A stretch of DNA of 64,000 nucleotides, from positions 19,712,879 to 19,776,878 of the forward strand of contig NC_082594.1 in assembly GCF_030936135.1 (NCBI RefSeq). Reading direction: 5' to 3'. How positions within the stretch are numbered: the first letter of the stretch is position 1; each line of letters starts with the position of its first letter. This document shows positions 1 through 10,962 of this stretch, piece after piece. The position numbers and the translations under genes were made by a program. This stretch comes from Gavia stellata. Taxonomy: Eukaryota; Chordata; Aves; Gaviiformes; Gaviidae. Below the pieces are notes generated by a model. That model was given only the letters and a program-made list of their open reading frames with translations. It was not told the origin of the DNA and searched no databases.

Positions 1-439
1 ACTGAGGAGGTCAGGAGTTTGAAATGGAAATGATTTGCTGTTTCTTCAAGGGGCAGGTGCTAACACAGTGCATAAAAAGGATAATTGAGAATATGTAGAG
101 TGCTTTCAGGGAAAGAGGGACTGACTAGCCAAAAAGCTTTACTACACATCGAGAAGCACAGAGATAAGATGGTATTTTCCAAAGCTGAATGAGGGAAATG
201 GCAGCAGGTAGTACTGAACAGGAGAGTGTCAAATTGGAGAATGTGTGCTAGTAGATTTCTTTGGGGGTTATTCTTGGGATTGATCTTACTGTTTGGCAAA
301 GAAGAGAAAATAAGCTTATTGCATTGGATGGTTTCACAAAATTAGAGAGCATCATCAACACAGTGGCGGTGGGATGTCATATGGAAAAACAATGAATTAC
401 CTTGATGATTGTACTAATTGGAAAAAAACCCCTGCTATA

Positions 440-1146
440 ACACAAAATGCAACGTCATGCATTTGGAGGCTAATAAAAATTTTGCTGTTAATGGGGAACT
501 CTCCCAGTAAATGAGTGGTGTAAGAACATAGGTACTACTAGAATAAATGGTGGTTATCAATGTAGCTGTGCAAAAAGGCAACTGCACACCCAAGACTGCA
601 ATATTTCATGGAGATATGGAAATATTAATGTACTGTATAATGTAATAATTAAATTTAAAATGTATTATTATGGGAATTTGAGCCCACATTCAAGACAGAT
701 GAGTTCAGAGTGGGACAGGTGGCAATAAAGGCTAGAGGAATGACGAGTGGGATGAAGATCTGTTGAGCAAGAAGAGGCTAGAAGATCTTTGTTTAGTCTA
801 GCAAAAGGAAGGCTGAGAGGGAATATGATTACTGTCTATAAATATATCAGGGGTAAACACCAGGGAGGGAGAAGAGCTATTTAAGCCAAAGGACGAATAC
901 TGGCAGAAAAGCAAATGGATTCTTGAATAAATTTAGTCTGGAAATTAGAAGAAGGTTTCTAACCACCAAAATAGTGAACTTCTGGAACAGATTTGCAACA
1001 GGAGTAGGGGGTAAACATATCAAACTACCATTAAGATGGAGCTTGAAAAGTTTCTGGAAGGGATTATATGACAGTTTCCTGTAATAGCAAGAAACTGGAC
1101 TCAGTGACCTAGGGAGTCTCTTCCAGTCTTAAGGTCCTATATTCTG
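440..1146 (+). mobile_element. Old, degraded CR1 LINE fragment
   Basis: The stretch reads like the 3' half of a reptile-type CR1: an 'aatgcaacgtcatgcat' start, then 'gaaggctgagagggaatatgattac', 'tctggaaattagaagaaggtttct', and a tail 'gactcagtgacctagggagtctcttccagtc' ending in 'tatattctg'. It carries many substitutions and gaps, so it is an ancient copy with no intact reading frame. The orientation follows from the tail at the right end. The left edge is approximate. Confidence 0.7.
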
Positions 1147-2640
1147 TTTTGCACTGTCATTTCTTCTCCATAAAGACAAGAGATTTATCCAACTAAACCC
1201 CTCAAGTGTTTGAAAACTAATAAAAATTATTTTGCAAGTACAAATTATGTTGATTATTGTAAACTCACTGCAGGTGATTTCAGAATAACACATTATTGGG
1301 TATTACATTCTTAGTCTTTACTGTATTGGAATGTCTTCTGCGGGGAGGTTGCCCAGTTTAGAATGTAAGTTATTCTTTACTTTTTCAAAATTGAAATATG
1401 GAATGCGGCATAAAGGTCATTTGAAGACATATTATATCATTCAATGAACAGTAATCTTACAGGATAGTGCATATTGTCTCATTATTTGACCTTTTGAAAG
1501 ACCGCTTTTGGTTAAATAAGCTGCAAATTAAACAGGTGAATGCCATTTATTTATAGATACATACTGATTTGTTTATAAATAATATGAAAAGTGTATGTAG
1601 TTCAACAACCATAATGAAAACCACAGGTAATGTTTTGTAGAAAGCAATTTTTTTCAATTTTTTTGTAGTATGGGTTCTGTTATGTACAGTACAAACATAT
1701 ACACACATATGGTATCTTTTCATTAAGAGCTTTAGTCTATGAAGAGTAGCTGCAATGCCTAATGAAACTCAAAAATTGGAACACCAATAGAGCGAATATT
1801 ATGTAATAAACCCAAAATGATCAAGGTGTTACTGATCATAGGTGTTTTAAGATTCTACTTTTTTGGTTTCGTTTTGGTTTTTTAATCTTTTTTATTCCAC
1901 TACTATTTCTTGAAGTTGTGTTGGGCAACCAAGTAGTAGACCAGAATTCCATTATGCCATGACCATGAAAACACAGTATGTTCCATCAATCAATACAGCT
2001 TGTCCACATCTTTCTTCTTTGTGATGGCCAAGGGGGATTGAGGCTAAATAGACAAAGAAGTGAGATTGAGGGCAGAAAAGAAAGAGAAATATTGGCAGAA
2101 ATGGTAGGGGAAGAAAGGAGAGAAAAGAATAAGATAAAGAGGATAAATAAAACTGTGTAAGGCAGAGATTACAAAATTTGTGGGGCAGGGCAGTATAGAA
2201 GCCAACAAAGACATGAAAGAAATTTTCAGGTCACATACTTTACAAAGGATTACACTCCATTTTCACTTCCACAGGTGGTGGAAACACACAGACATTTCTA
2301 TAAACATGAGTTTTATCTGCATTCCAAACACAATTTTTTTCCAAGCCAATCTTCAAATCAGTTGTAATAAACTGTGTTTTAAAGATTTTCATGAGCTCTA
2401 CTTTCCAAATGTTACATACATGAAGTAGTGAAAGACATCTCGTTCAAGTATTTCCTCTTCATTCCTCAGAACTCTGTTCTAGACAACTGGACAATTAGAT
2501 TGATGTAAACCTAAACAGTGTTCAGGCTGAAGAAGTCCTTCAGTCAGAGGAATATGTTTCCTTCTAATTCTGGAACAAATGCCACTTATCCTTTAGCATT
2601 GATAAATATTGCTGATAGCAGGAGATAGTTTAAACTAATT

Positions 2641-2768
2641 CTGGATGAGGCTCTTAGGGACATGGTTTAGTGGTGGACTTGGCAGTGTTAAGTTTACGGT
2701 TGGACTTGATGATCTTAAAGGTCTTTTCCAACCTAAATGATTCTATGATTCTGTTCTATGATTCTGTT
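2641..2768 (+). mobile_element. CR1 LINE, 5'-truncated 3' end
   Basis: This is only the last ~130 bp of a CR1: 'cttagggacatggtttagtggtgg', 'ggttggacttgatgatcttaaagg', 'cttttccaacctaaatgattctatgattctg'. It ends in the ATTCTRTG-type direct repeats that close CR1 elements. It is much less decayed than the copy at 440-1146 and closely resembles the ends of the copies at 10340 and 31034. Severe 5' truncation is normal for CR1. Confidence 0.9.
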
Positions 2769-5734
2769 CCTACAATACGCTATGCATCACTTGAAGGTTG
2801 GCTTGGTAGTGTTCTTAAGATTCCTGCTCAAACATAAACTCTTTAAAATATATCAGATTACTCCTTCTCAGTTCAAGTACAGTTGACTGCTTTTTGAGAC
2901 AATTTTATTCCATGACAGATAAAAGGATGTCACTCTTCTTGTAAGTCATTGAGCATACTGTTGGTTCAGCTTTGTTGAATTTATCTACTGCCAGTCAATA
3001 CGTTTGACATTTTTTAGTGAAGTTGCTGACATCAGGCCTGTCCATGAAAGCAGTGGTGTGGAGACTATAAATACATCCGTTTCAGATCTTTTGTGTTCAT
3101 GAAGAGATCTTACTGCTTAGTGTTTGAGCTAATGCTAACTCTTTCAAATCATAAAAAAGAATTACTCGATCTGGATTATACTTAAAAATAATCTGAATTA
3201 TACATGGTTTTACAGATGAAGAAGAATTTACATAGGGGTCTGAACATTTTCCTCCTTTCTCCTGATGTCAGTTGAAAAATTAATAGAAAAATCATGGTGT
3301 ATTTCATTATTTTTGTCTACATTTGAACATACGAATTCAAAAGTAGGCTTACATGTCTATATGGGGACAAGGGTTCTCTGGAGTTATAGCCTTTTATATA
3401 TAAATACATTTCAGTACAGTTCCAAAATTGCAAGCAAAACCATTAAAATTTCTGTTTGAACTGTAAAATCCAAAACATTAATGAAAATGGTCTATTGCTA
3501 CATTGCTACATAAAGTCCTAGATAACACGGTTAGGTAATGTCTATTGCTAGGGCATAGTAAGAGGAAGTTGCTCTTTGGTTACTTTTTTAATGACTAGTA
3601 AGAGTCATTAACGTGTTCTAAATTAGAAACCCACTCATTTTCTACCATCCATCTCTGGATTTATCAAAGCTCTCAAAAACAGGTGCTTAAGTCCTCTTGA
3701 ATTTATTTCTGAACTTCATCAGAACTGAAATGTTTATGGATAAACACTGTTGTAGAGCAAAAGACGTCTTCCTGAGATGTTCGACTGGAAAGGTTGGAAA
3801 ATGTGTAATGTGGAGGATGACTTAACATGGTTTTGACTTTTACCAACCTAGAAGATATTCAAGGCTAATAATGGAAATGGTCAGGAGCCAGCTGAACTGA
3901 TGGAGCGTATGAAATTCAGTGTTGAAATTTCAACAGCTGTCTAGTTACTATGACCTTAATTAGCTGGATGGTGTGATGCTGTAGAACAAAGTTTATGAAC
4001 TTACAGGGCAACTTTGAGGAGACCTTCAAAACGGGCGGTGATTCATCTCCATGGCACTTTCTTCCTTGGCAGTGTTTGTCTTAGAGCTGTTTTGCCATCA
4101 GCTCACCTCTTTCTTTCAGGCATGAGCAATGGCAGTGCAAGCTGCCACCAGCCCTGAGGTAACTCTCTCTCCCCACACCAAGTAGCCCTTCCAAACTTTA
4201 TCTGATGGCTAGGATGGTGTGAAAACAACACATTAATCCCCATCAACAACATACAGTAATAGGGTTGGAGAAGCTTTTGGCTTGAATTGTTGACTGAAGC
4301 CTGTGTCTCTGGGTGGGACCATTAGAGAGAAATTAGATGTATTGTTGTGACAATAGAAGATGATAGAAACTTTCTGATCTCTCCCACACATGAAAATTAT
4401 TAACCAAACGCATCAAGGGTGGTGGAGGAAGGAGCCAGCACTTAAGTGACTTCTGCACCGCCCGAGAGCAAGCTGCTCGGCGGGCTCCTCAGGCTGATCC
4501 CGCGGGAGGCTGCCAGCGCCGGGCTGGAAATGGCGCCAGCGGCTTGAACCCAGCTCCTTGCGCATGCAAGAGGCTTTCTCCAGGGGACACTGCTCCGCGT
4601 GGTTGACACGAATTGATACTGGCTAGACAGAGGCAGGGTGGGTATTCGCTCGCTCTCTCTCCCTCTTCTGGGCAGAATACGATGAGTAAATGGGGCAGAG
4701 CGGGACCAGCGCGCAGGACGGGAGGCTGAGCTCCCTAGGTCCTCGAAGGAGCGGGCGTGAGTGCCATGGCCAGCGCGGGGAGAAGGAGCCGCGCAAGGGA
4801 CGTGCGCATCCTCCATTTTGGCGGAGGGCGGGCGGAGAGCTTGGCTCCCGGCGCTTGGTCGCCGTCGCCGCCCGGAGCACTCCTCCCCACCCCGCGGCAC
4901 TGCCGGGGGCAGCCGGCTCCTCTTCCCACGGGGAGCCGGGCAGAGGCGCTTCAAATGGACGCCCCGCTGCGCCTCACGTTGGTTCGAATTGGTCCCAAGC
5001 TCCCCGCAGCAGCTTCCGACAAAATGGAGGACGCCACCACTGCTACCACCACCACCACCAGCAGCTCCTCCAGGAGCCATGTCGGCGGCTGACATGGCGC
5101 CCTCCCCCGCAGCGGGTGGGGGCAGGAGGGCGTCCTAGGGCGAGGGCGGCGAGGAGGCGCCGCTCGGCGGGGCGGGCTGCGGGGGCGCGGTGCCCTCCCT
5201 GGGATACGTGCGCTTTCTCTCCTTCCCCCTGGGGGAGCGCTTCCATTATCCACGCTCCGTCCCTCATGGAAATGGCCCGAGGTTCAAAGCCCTGCTGAGG
5301 GACGGAGCGGGGTGGGACTTCTCGGAGGGCCACGGAGGAGTCTTGCCAGCCTTTATCGCTCGACAGCGGGAGAGGCGAGCCCGCGCCCCACGGCCGGGGC
5401 TGTGGCGCCCATAGGGACCGAGCGCAAGCCTGGGAATGGGCAGCGCAACCTCCCCGCTGGCGGAGCGCGGCCGGCCCGGCCCGGCGGCAGCGCAAACTTC
5501 TGCAAGTTGCTGCTGTCAAAGAGCTGCGCGCGGAGCGCGAGCGCAGCCCTCGGACGCAGATAACAAGCCGGTGGGCAACGATCCGGGTTCCTCAAACCTG
5601 ATGGATCAAAGTGGGAAGAACCCCAAGCATGGCCAGGAGGAAGATTGGCAGTTTATAGGGTCAACCGGCTGCGGGCGGCTCTGATGGATGGGCGGCCCAC
5701 CCACTCCGCTAGCCCAGCGCGAGAGCCCGCCCTC

Positions 5735-5765
5735 TGGGGGAGCCAATGGCGGGGCAGGGAGGCGG
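5735..5765 (+). promoter_or_regulatory. ZMYM2: CCAAT box with adjoining GC box, likely core promoter
   Basis: The sequence 'ggagccaatggcggggcaggg' joins a good NF-Y site (AGCCAATGG) to an Sp1-type GC box. There is no TATA box nearby. If the CCAAT box sits at the usual 60-100 bp upstream, transcription would start near 5810-5850. That would leave a short first exon ending at the donor at 5943/5944. Confidence 0.5.
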
Positions 5766-5829
5766 ATCTCCCCCGAGCTCGCTTGGCCCGGTTCCTCCTC
5801 CCCTTCGCTAGCAGCTGCGCTTTGCCCGG

Positions 5830-5943
5830 GACTGGACCGAGTTAGAGTTGAGACGCCGGAGGAGTAGCGCAGAGTGTGTGCGTCCCCCGCTGGGGGTGGG
5901 AGGGGGGGGGTGGTGTCCGTGCCTGCGAGCGGTAGGGAGCCGG
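5830..5943 (+). other. ZMYM2: Candidate ZMYM2 first exon (untranslated)
   Basis: The stretch ends at a good splice donor, 'gccgg|gtaagg', with GT at 5944. It lies about 90 bp downstream of the CCAAT/GC-box pair. It contains no ATG, as expected for a leader exon. The start is a guess from promoter spacing. A rival first exon could end at 6610 ('agcag|gtaata'), and both may be used. No transcript data are available to me. Confidence 0.4.
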
Positions 5944-6479
5944 GTAAGGTGGGGGTGCGGGGTGCTGCGCCTCAGGGGCGGGCTGGCGGGCGGTTGGCCG
6001 CGCGGAACTGCCCCCAGGGCGGGGATGGGAGAGCAGCCGCCGTGCCTCCGAGCTACCCGGGCTAAGTACCCCACGGTGTCGCCGCCGCCGCGCCGCCACC
6101 TCTCGTGGCGGCGGAGGGGGCGCGGGTAGTACCGGGGGCAGCCCCGCGGATAACCATCGTGGCCCGGAGGTGGGCGAAGGGGGTAAATGGAGGGCGCCCG
6201 GGGGCAGCCGGAGGGGGGGCAGGGGCATTTGGGGGAAGGGCCGGGTCTGTTTTAGCGCCTCCTATTTTAACTCCCTCCCTCCCTTCCCCGCCGGGCCCTC
6301 GGCTGTTGTTCTGCCCCGGTGCCTCCCCCACCCACCGCCCTCGCCGCCCCCCCGCGGGTGCCTCCCTCCCCTGCCCGGCGCGGCGCTCCGCGGATCCTGC
6401 CGCCGTCGCTGCTCCCCTCCCGTATTGTTTGGCTGGGTCTCTAATGGCGGACAGGAGGCGGCAGTGCTGCTGGCCGACT

Positions 6480-6610
6480 GCAGGGGGGCAAACCCGAGAC
6501 CGGGGGCAACTGCCGCGGGAGCGTGCGGGGGGCCGAGGCGCTCGCCCGGCGCTCGGGCGCCGCCGCTGAGGGCCCTGCGACCCCCCAGGGCTGCTCAGGC
6601 AAGTTAGCAG
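6480..6610 (+). other. ZMYM2: Alternative candidate first exon end (donor at 6611)
   Basis: A donor 'gttagcag|gtaata' lies inside the CpG island with GC-rich leader-like sequence before it. The 5' end is unknown, so the start given is nominal. It could be an alternative first exon of ZMYM2 or an extension of the one ending at 5943. Evidence is limited to the donor and its position. Confidence 0.3.
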
Positions 6611-6713
6611 GTAATATTCGCTCCCAGCCGTGGGTGCCGCCGCTGCTTTTCCCTCCGCACTCGCGCGGAGAAGCCCCCGGTGCAGCTGCGCCCGGGGCGG
6701 CTCCTTGTGTCCG

Positions 6714-6734
6714 CCCCCCCCCCCCCCCCCCCCC
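6714..6734. repeat. Poly-C run (C21)
   Basis: Twenty-one consecutive C inside the CpG island. Long homopolymers like this are often mis-sized by sequencing, so the true length is uncertain. Confidence 0.95.
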
Positions 6735-6796
6735 TTCAGCGGGGACAGGCGGTGTGGGTGTGCGTGAGGAGTGCCCCACCGCCCCCGGGGAGGGCA

Positions 6797-6819
6797 GTTT
6801 TTATTTATTTATTTATTTA
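6797..6819. repeat. (TTTA)n microsatellite
   Basis: 'tttttatttatttatttatttaaa' is a short TTTA tetranucleotide repeat at the 3' side of the CpG island. Confidence 0.9.
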
Positions 6820-6948
6820 AAGGGTTGGGATTAAAGGGAAGTGGTGGGTGATGCAGGCAGTACCTGCCCTGGCCAGGCAAAGGAAACGCTGCTTGGGGGC
6901 GCCGCCTGCTCCTCGCTGCCCCGTGTTAACCTCATGTCTTTCCCTTAG

Positions 6949-7005
6949 GCTCCAGCCCAGTTTGGTGCAGCCTTGGCAGAGACCAACAAGGAGAGGGAGC
7001 TCCAT
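6949..7005 (+). other. ZMYM2: Candidate 57-bp untranslated exon
   Basis: A pyrimidine-rich acceptor 'tgtctttcccttag' ends at 6948 and a donor 'catt|gtgagt' starts at 7006. The 57 bp between have no ATG, so this fits an optional 5' leader exon spliced after an upstream first exon. It lies at the edge of the CpG island. Only splice-site quality supports it, and chance matches of this kind occur. Confidence 0.3.
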
Positions 7006-10000
7006 TGTGAGTGCTATTTATGTATCTATTTCTGCCTCTGCTAGACCTGCTTAGGGAGGGCTTGACCCACCCCCCCATATTCTCTGGAGGCAGGGGTGGA
7101 AGGAGGGGCCTCCAGGCTTGGGTGGGGAAATTCCTGGGTCCAGCAGCTGCTGCCCTGGGGCGAAGCCCCAGTAATGGCTGTGAGGCGGCTCCTCCTCGGG
7201 GTGGGCGCTGCTGCTGCAGACATCGCTCCTGCAATACCAACTCCGGCAAGCAGACGACGGGCTGCTGCCGCTGTTCACGTTACCCGGTTCAGGAGGGAGG
7301 GGGAGGGCATATTTCGGGTGCCCTCTAGAGTTTTAGAGCGTGTATTGAAATCCGTGACGAGACACCTTTAGCCATCTTTAAATATTTTTCCCCTCTTTCT
7401 CCAATCCCGTGTCCTGCATATCTTGAAGCTAAGAAGAGGAATGAGAGGTTTAAAATAACACAGCAATTTGCGGAGGGTACTCCAGTGTCTGTTCTTTGTG
7501 CGTTCAGATTGGTTCTTCATGCCCGCAGATTTGCTTGGGTGATTTTGTTGGGTGCCTTGGGCAGTTTGGGCCCCTTGGCAGGGCTTCTCAGCCATCTGCT
7601 TTGCCCCTTCCCCAAAAAGCTGGAGGTCATTGGGGAACCCCCCAGCTTCTTAGTAGTGAGTATTTTCAGTGTTTGATCTGTGTGGGGTTTTCAAAGCAGA
7701 TTGTGGTATCTGTTGGGTGTTAGGTCGGCTAAGGAGAGGCTGATTACCAATCCCTGTCCGTAGGATTGGAGTGTAATTCGACTCTGGTTTGCGCCCTTTT
7801 TAATAATAGGGGGGTTTTTTTGCTGCATGGGGGGGTTCTGAAATCGCAAAGTAGTGCAGCGAAGGAGAAAGTAAGGCGGTGTGCGCATGGGGAGAGGTTT
7901 TAGGAGCTCTTGAGTTTGGATGCGGCCTCGGGCTGTCGCCGCTAGAGGCCGCCGCGGAAGGCGCAGCCGGCCCCGGCAGGTCTGGTGGGTAACGTGCAGC
8001 CAGAGAACAAAACAAAAAGGCAGCGTCTGTCTTGCGCTCTGGGTTCTTCTCTTGGGTACAGGGGGTTCAGGTGTTGTAGTCTTCCCCACCACTTGCATCT
8101 TAAAATATTTTTTTCTTTTTTTTTTTTTCCTCCCTTGCCATTCTACATAGTAGATTTCCTAGATTTGCATAGCTTGCAACTTTCTTTTGTCACTTTTTGG
8201 TGGCTTAGTATACAAAGAATAAGTGGTTCTCTGCAAAAGCTCACTGCTTAGAAGGAAGGCATCAGATTTGGATTTATTCTGAGCTTCTAAAATTACCAAC
8301 CTCATGAAAGACACTGAGAGTTTGCGTGGCCTGTTACCATTAATAAAGTGGTCTGTTCTAAACCTTGACTTACTACTGTAATTTTTAAATTTTAATTGTA
8401 ATTTTTTTAACTCTTACCGTGCCTTGGCTGTAAGGCTACCATCTAATTTTGCTTCTGATTCATTACATATTCCAGTCTAACAGATGTTCTGCTTTTTCTG
8501 ATGCTTCTTCATGTTAAAAAAGTTACTTCTAAGAGTGATGAAGGCAAATAATGCTTTGGAAGGAGGGAGGGTGTTATGTTGGAAGGGAGTGAAAAAGGAT
8601 GTGTACTGGAGCTGGTTTGCAAAAATTACTGCAGCTTTGTGTGGCTGTGTATGAAAAGAATAGAATACTGCCAAGAAAAGCTATATAGCTAAGATTCAGT
8701 AAACCTCAATAAGCAGTTGCCAGCTGGTTTGTGAGTTACACTAACGTCTTGCACAAAAGCATCATAGTAGATGGCACATGGTCCTCCTCCAGCTGTGGTG
8801 GTGGTGCAGCCTTTTCTCTAGCACATGACGGGAGGTAAAAAGTGTATCCTGTGGCACACAATAGGCCATGCTGTTGCATGAGGGAATGTATTTGGTGTTT
8901 ACTGCTGCAAGGTAATTTCTAGGAACCAAACTCCTCAGCCACAATTTGTGAAATGAAGGTGATGATGGGACATTATTAGGTAGTTAAACTAAATAACTTG
9001 TATTAATGCAAGACTGTCTTAATTAGAGTATCTAATAAATTTGCTTTATATTATTGTTACTAATCCTCTTTGAGCCCCAATACGTGCTTGCATTCTACTG
9101 TTGCTTAACCTGGAATAATATGCTAAGAGGGATTTGCATCAGCAAGAATGTACAAATGCCAGTGAAAAAGTGAAAGCAAGTTTCTTTGTCGTCTAGAGAG
9201 CTTGTTCAAGTATACGGAGGTGTGTGGGACCAAAACTGGTACAACCTTTTTCAGATTTTTGCTGGCTTTCTTTCCTTTTTTTTTTTGTCCAGCAGCATCA
9301 CGAACAGTCTTGCATTGTTACAGTAGCTTTCATCTTGGTTTCGAGGACTAAATACAGAATTACTGAAGTTCTGTTGTCTTTTGGCAGAGTTTGCAATCAG
9401 TTGATACACTCTGCAACAAAAGCAGAATGAGGAGTTCTGTGAAGACTTTTGATATAAAGTGTTGTTGCTCATGGAAGATCCACTGTTCATGGAGAACTGT
9501 TTCTTTTTTTCCAGAAGACATATACATCACAAATAACAATGAACTCAACCTAGCTTTGGAAAGGGATTGGAATTTGAAGTTCAGGAGAGTTTGAAAGACT
9601 AGTAAGCTGTCCCTTCTGAGAAGTCTGAGGTAATACTTGCTTCATGAGGCTCTTAAAGCCCTGTATGCTACAGGAGTTTTGTTGTCTGCTGAAATTGTTG
9701 AGTTTAACTCAACAGTTGAAAGTGCTTTTTTTGCAACTTCTTTTTAATGTAGTTTCAGTGATTTAATCTTACTCCAGGAGGATTACTGGGTTTCTGAGAG
9801 ATTAGAGTTCAGAGGAAACTTAGCTTTTTTTCCATACTTGTAGCCTACCCTACATGCTGCTGGCAAATATGGCTGGCAGTAGATGCTAACTTCGTATATG
9901 AATGATCTGCTCAATTTAGATGCTGGTATTAAAATTATTCATTTTGGACCAAAATTTGTGAGTTTGTCAGATAGTGTTTTGTACTTCTAAGGGAAATTTT

Positions 10001-10339
10001 AGGTAGAAGGGAGCAGTGTGAGACTTGTGGTATGTCCTCTTCAGTTAATGCTTTGACTATATTAATTTTATATCATGGTGTTCCAGCTGCACAATGGCTT
10101 CCAACCCCTCCTTTTTGTTGCCTGTGCTGTGTGCATTGGTGTAGATGCACTTGAATTGGGCCATTGATTCTGCTGCCTTTTTTTGGGGAGAAGCCCTAAT
10201 TCCTGTGTGACTGTTCATACGTGCTTCTGTGGTTTCTAACACATCAACAAGCCTTGCGTCTTTGCTGCCACATGGATCTCCATCCCTTACCCCCACTGAG
10301 ATGGCCGTGGAGCATTCATTGCTGCTCTGGGTGGCTTGG

Positions 10340-10962
10340 CTGAACATGAGCTGGCAGCGTGCCCAGGTGGCCAAGAAGGCCAATAGCATCCTGGCCTGTA
10401 TCAGAAACAGTGTGGCCAGGGAGGTGATCATGCCTCTGTACTCAGCTCTAGTGAGGCCACATCTTGGATACTGTGTTCAGTTTTGGGCCCCTCGCTACAA
10501 GAAGGACATGGAGATGCTGGAGCATGTCCAGAGAAGGGCAATGAAGTTAGTGAGGGGTCTGGAGCATGAGTCTGATGAGGAGCGGCTGAGGGAACTGGGG
10601 TTGTTCGGCCTGGAGAAGAGGAGGCTGAGGGGAAACCTCATTGCTCTCTACAGTTACCTGAAAGGGGGTTGCAGAGAGGTGGGTGTTGGTCTCTTCTCCC
10701 AAGTGACTAGTGACAGGACAAGAGGAAATGGCCTCAAGTTGTGCCAGGGGAGGTTCAGGCTGGATATTAGGAAAGATTTCTTTATTGAGTGGTCAAGCAT
10801 TGGAACGGGCTGCCTAGGGAGGTGGTGGAGTCACCATTCCTGGAGGTATTTAAAAGATGTGTGGATGAGGTGCTTAGGGACATGGTCTAGTGGTGGACTT
10901 GGGAGTGTTAGGTTTACAGTCGGACTTAAAGGTCTTTTCCAATCTAAATGATTTTATGATTT
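10340..10962 (+). mobile_element. CR1 LINE, 3' part with reverse-transcriptase tail
   Basis: A 5'-truncated CR1. It starts near 'gctgaacatgagctggcag' and ends in '...ccaatctaaatgattttatgattt'. It encodes the end of the CR1 ORF2 polyprotein: motifs such as [56 protein letters not shown] and [17 protein letters not shown] read in one open frame for most of the length. It is relatively young because the frame is nearly intact. The stretch lacks the catalytic reverse-transcriptase core and the endonuclease, so it cannot move by itself. Confidence 0.92.

Larger units (their letters stand above)
1..4440. other. Upstream non-genic region
   Basis: AT-rich DNA upstream of the CpG island. Apart from an old CR1 copy (440-1146) and a CR1 3' fragment (2641-2768) I see no gene here. 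The open frames are short, lack splice context and match no family I recognise. In mammals the neighbour on this side is ZMYM5 or PSPC1 on the opposite strand; no exon of either is recognisable here. Confidence 0.6.
4440..7300. promoter_or_regulatory. ZMYM2: CpG island over the ZMYM2 5' end
   Basis: Base composition changes sharply to GC-rich, CpG-dense DNA from about 4440 and falls back to AT-rich near 7300, with a smaller GC patch at 7915-7985. It holds GC boxes, a CCAAT box (5743), AAAATGGCGG/AAAATGGAGG-like sites that resemble YY1 sites (4812, 5019), G-runs able to form G-quadruplexes (5892-5910) and several splice donors. Many long open frames cross it on both strands, but these are expected where GC content is high and stops are rare. 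It is the only CpG island in the window and lies upstream of the ZMYM2 coding exons, so I take it as the ZMYM2 promoter region. Whether it also fires in the opposite direction cannot be told from sequence. Confidence 0.85.

Noticed and set aside
4442..5095. A 217-codon open frame on the - strand in the CpG island, and similar long frames on both strands to about 7300
   Set aside because: High GC makes stops rare. The products are low-complexity Pro/Gly/Arg/Ala with no recognisable domain, and frames overlap on both strands.
10229..10951. A 240-codon open frame
   Set aside because: Its core is the tail of CR1 ORF2, not a host gene. The same applies to the frames at 31045-31536 (+), 31805-32293 (-) and 32322-32672 (-).
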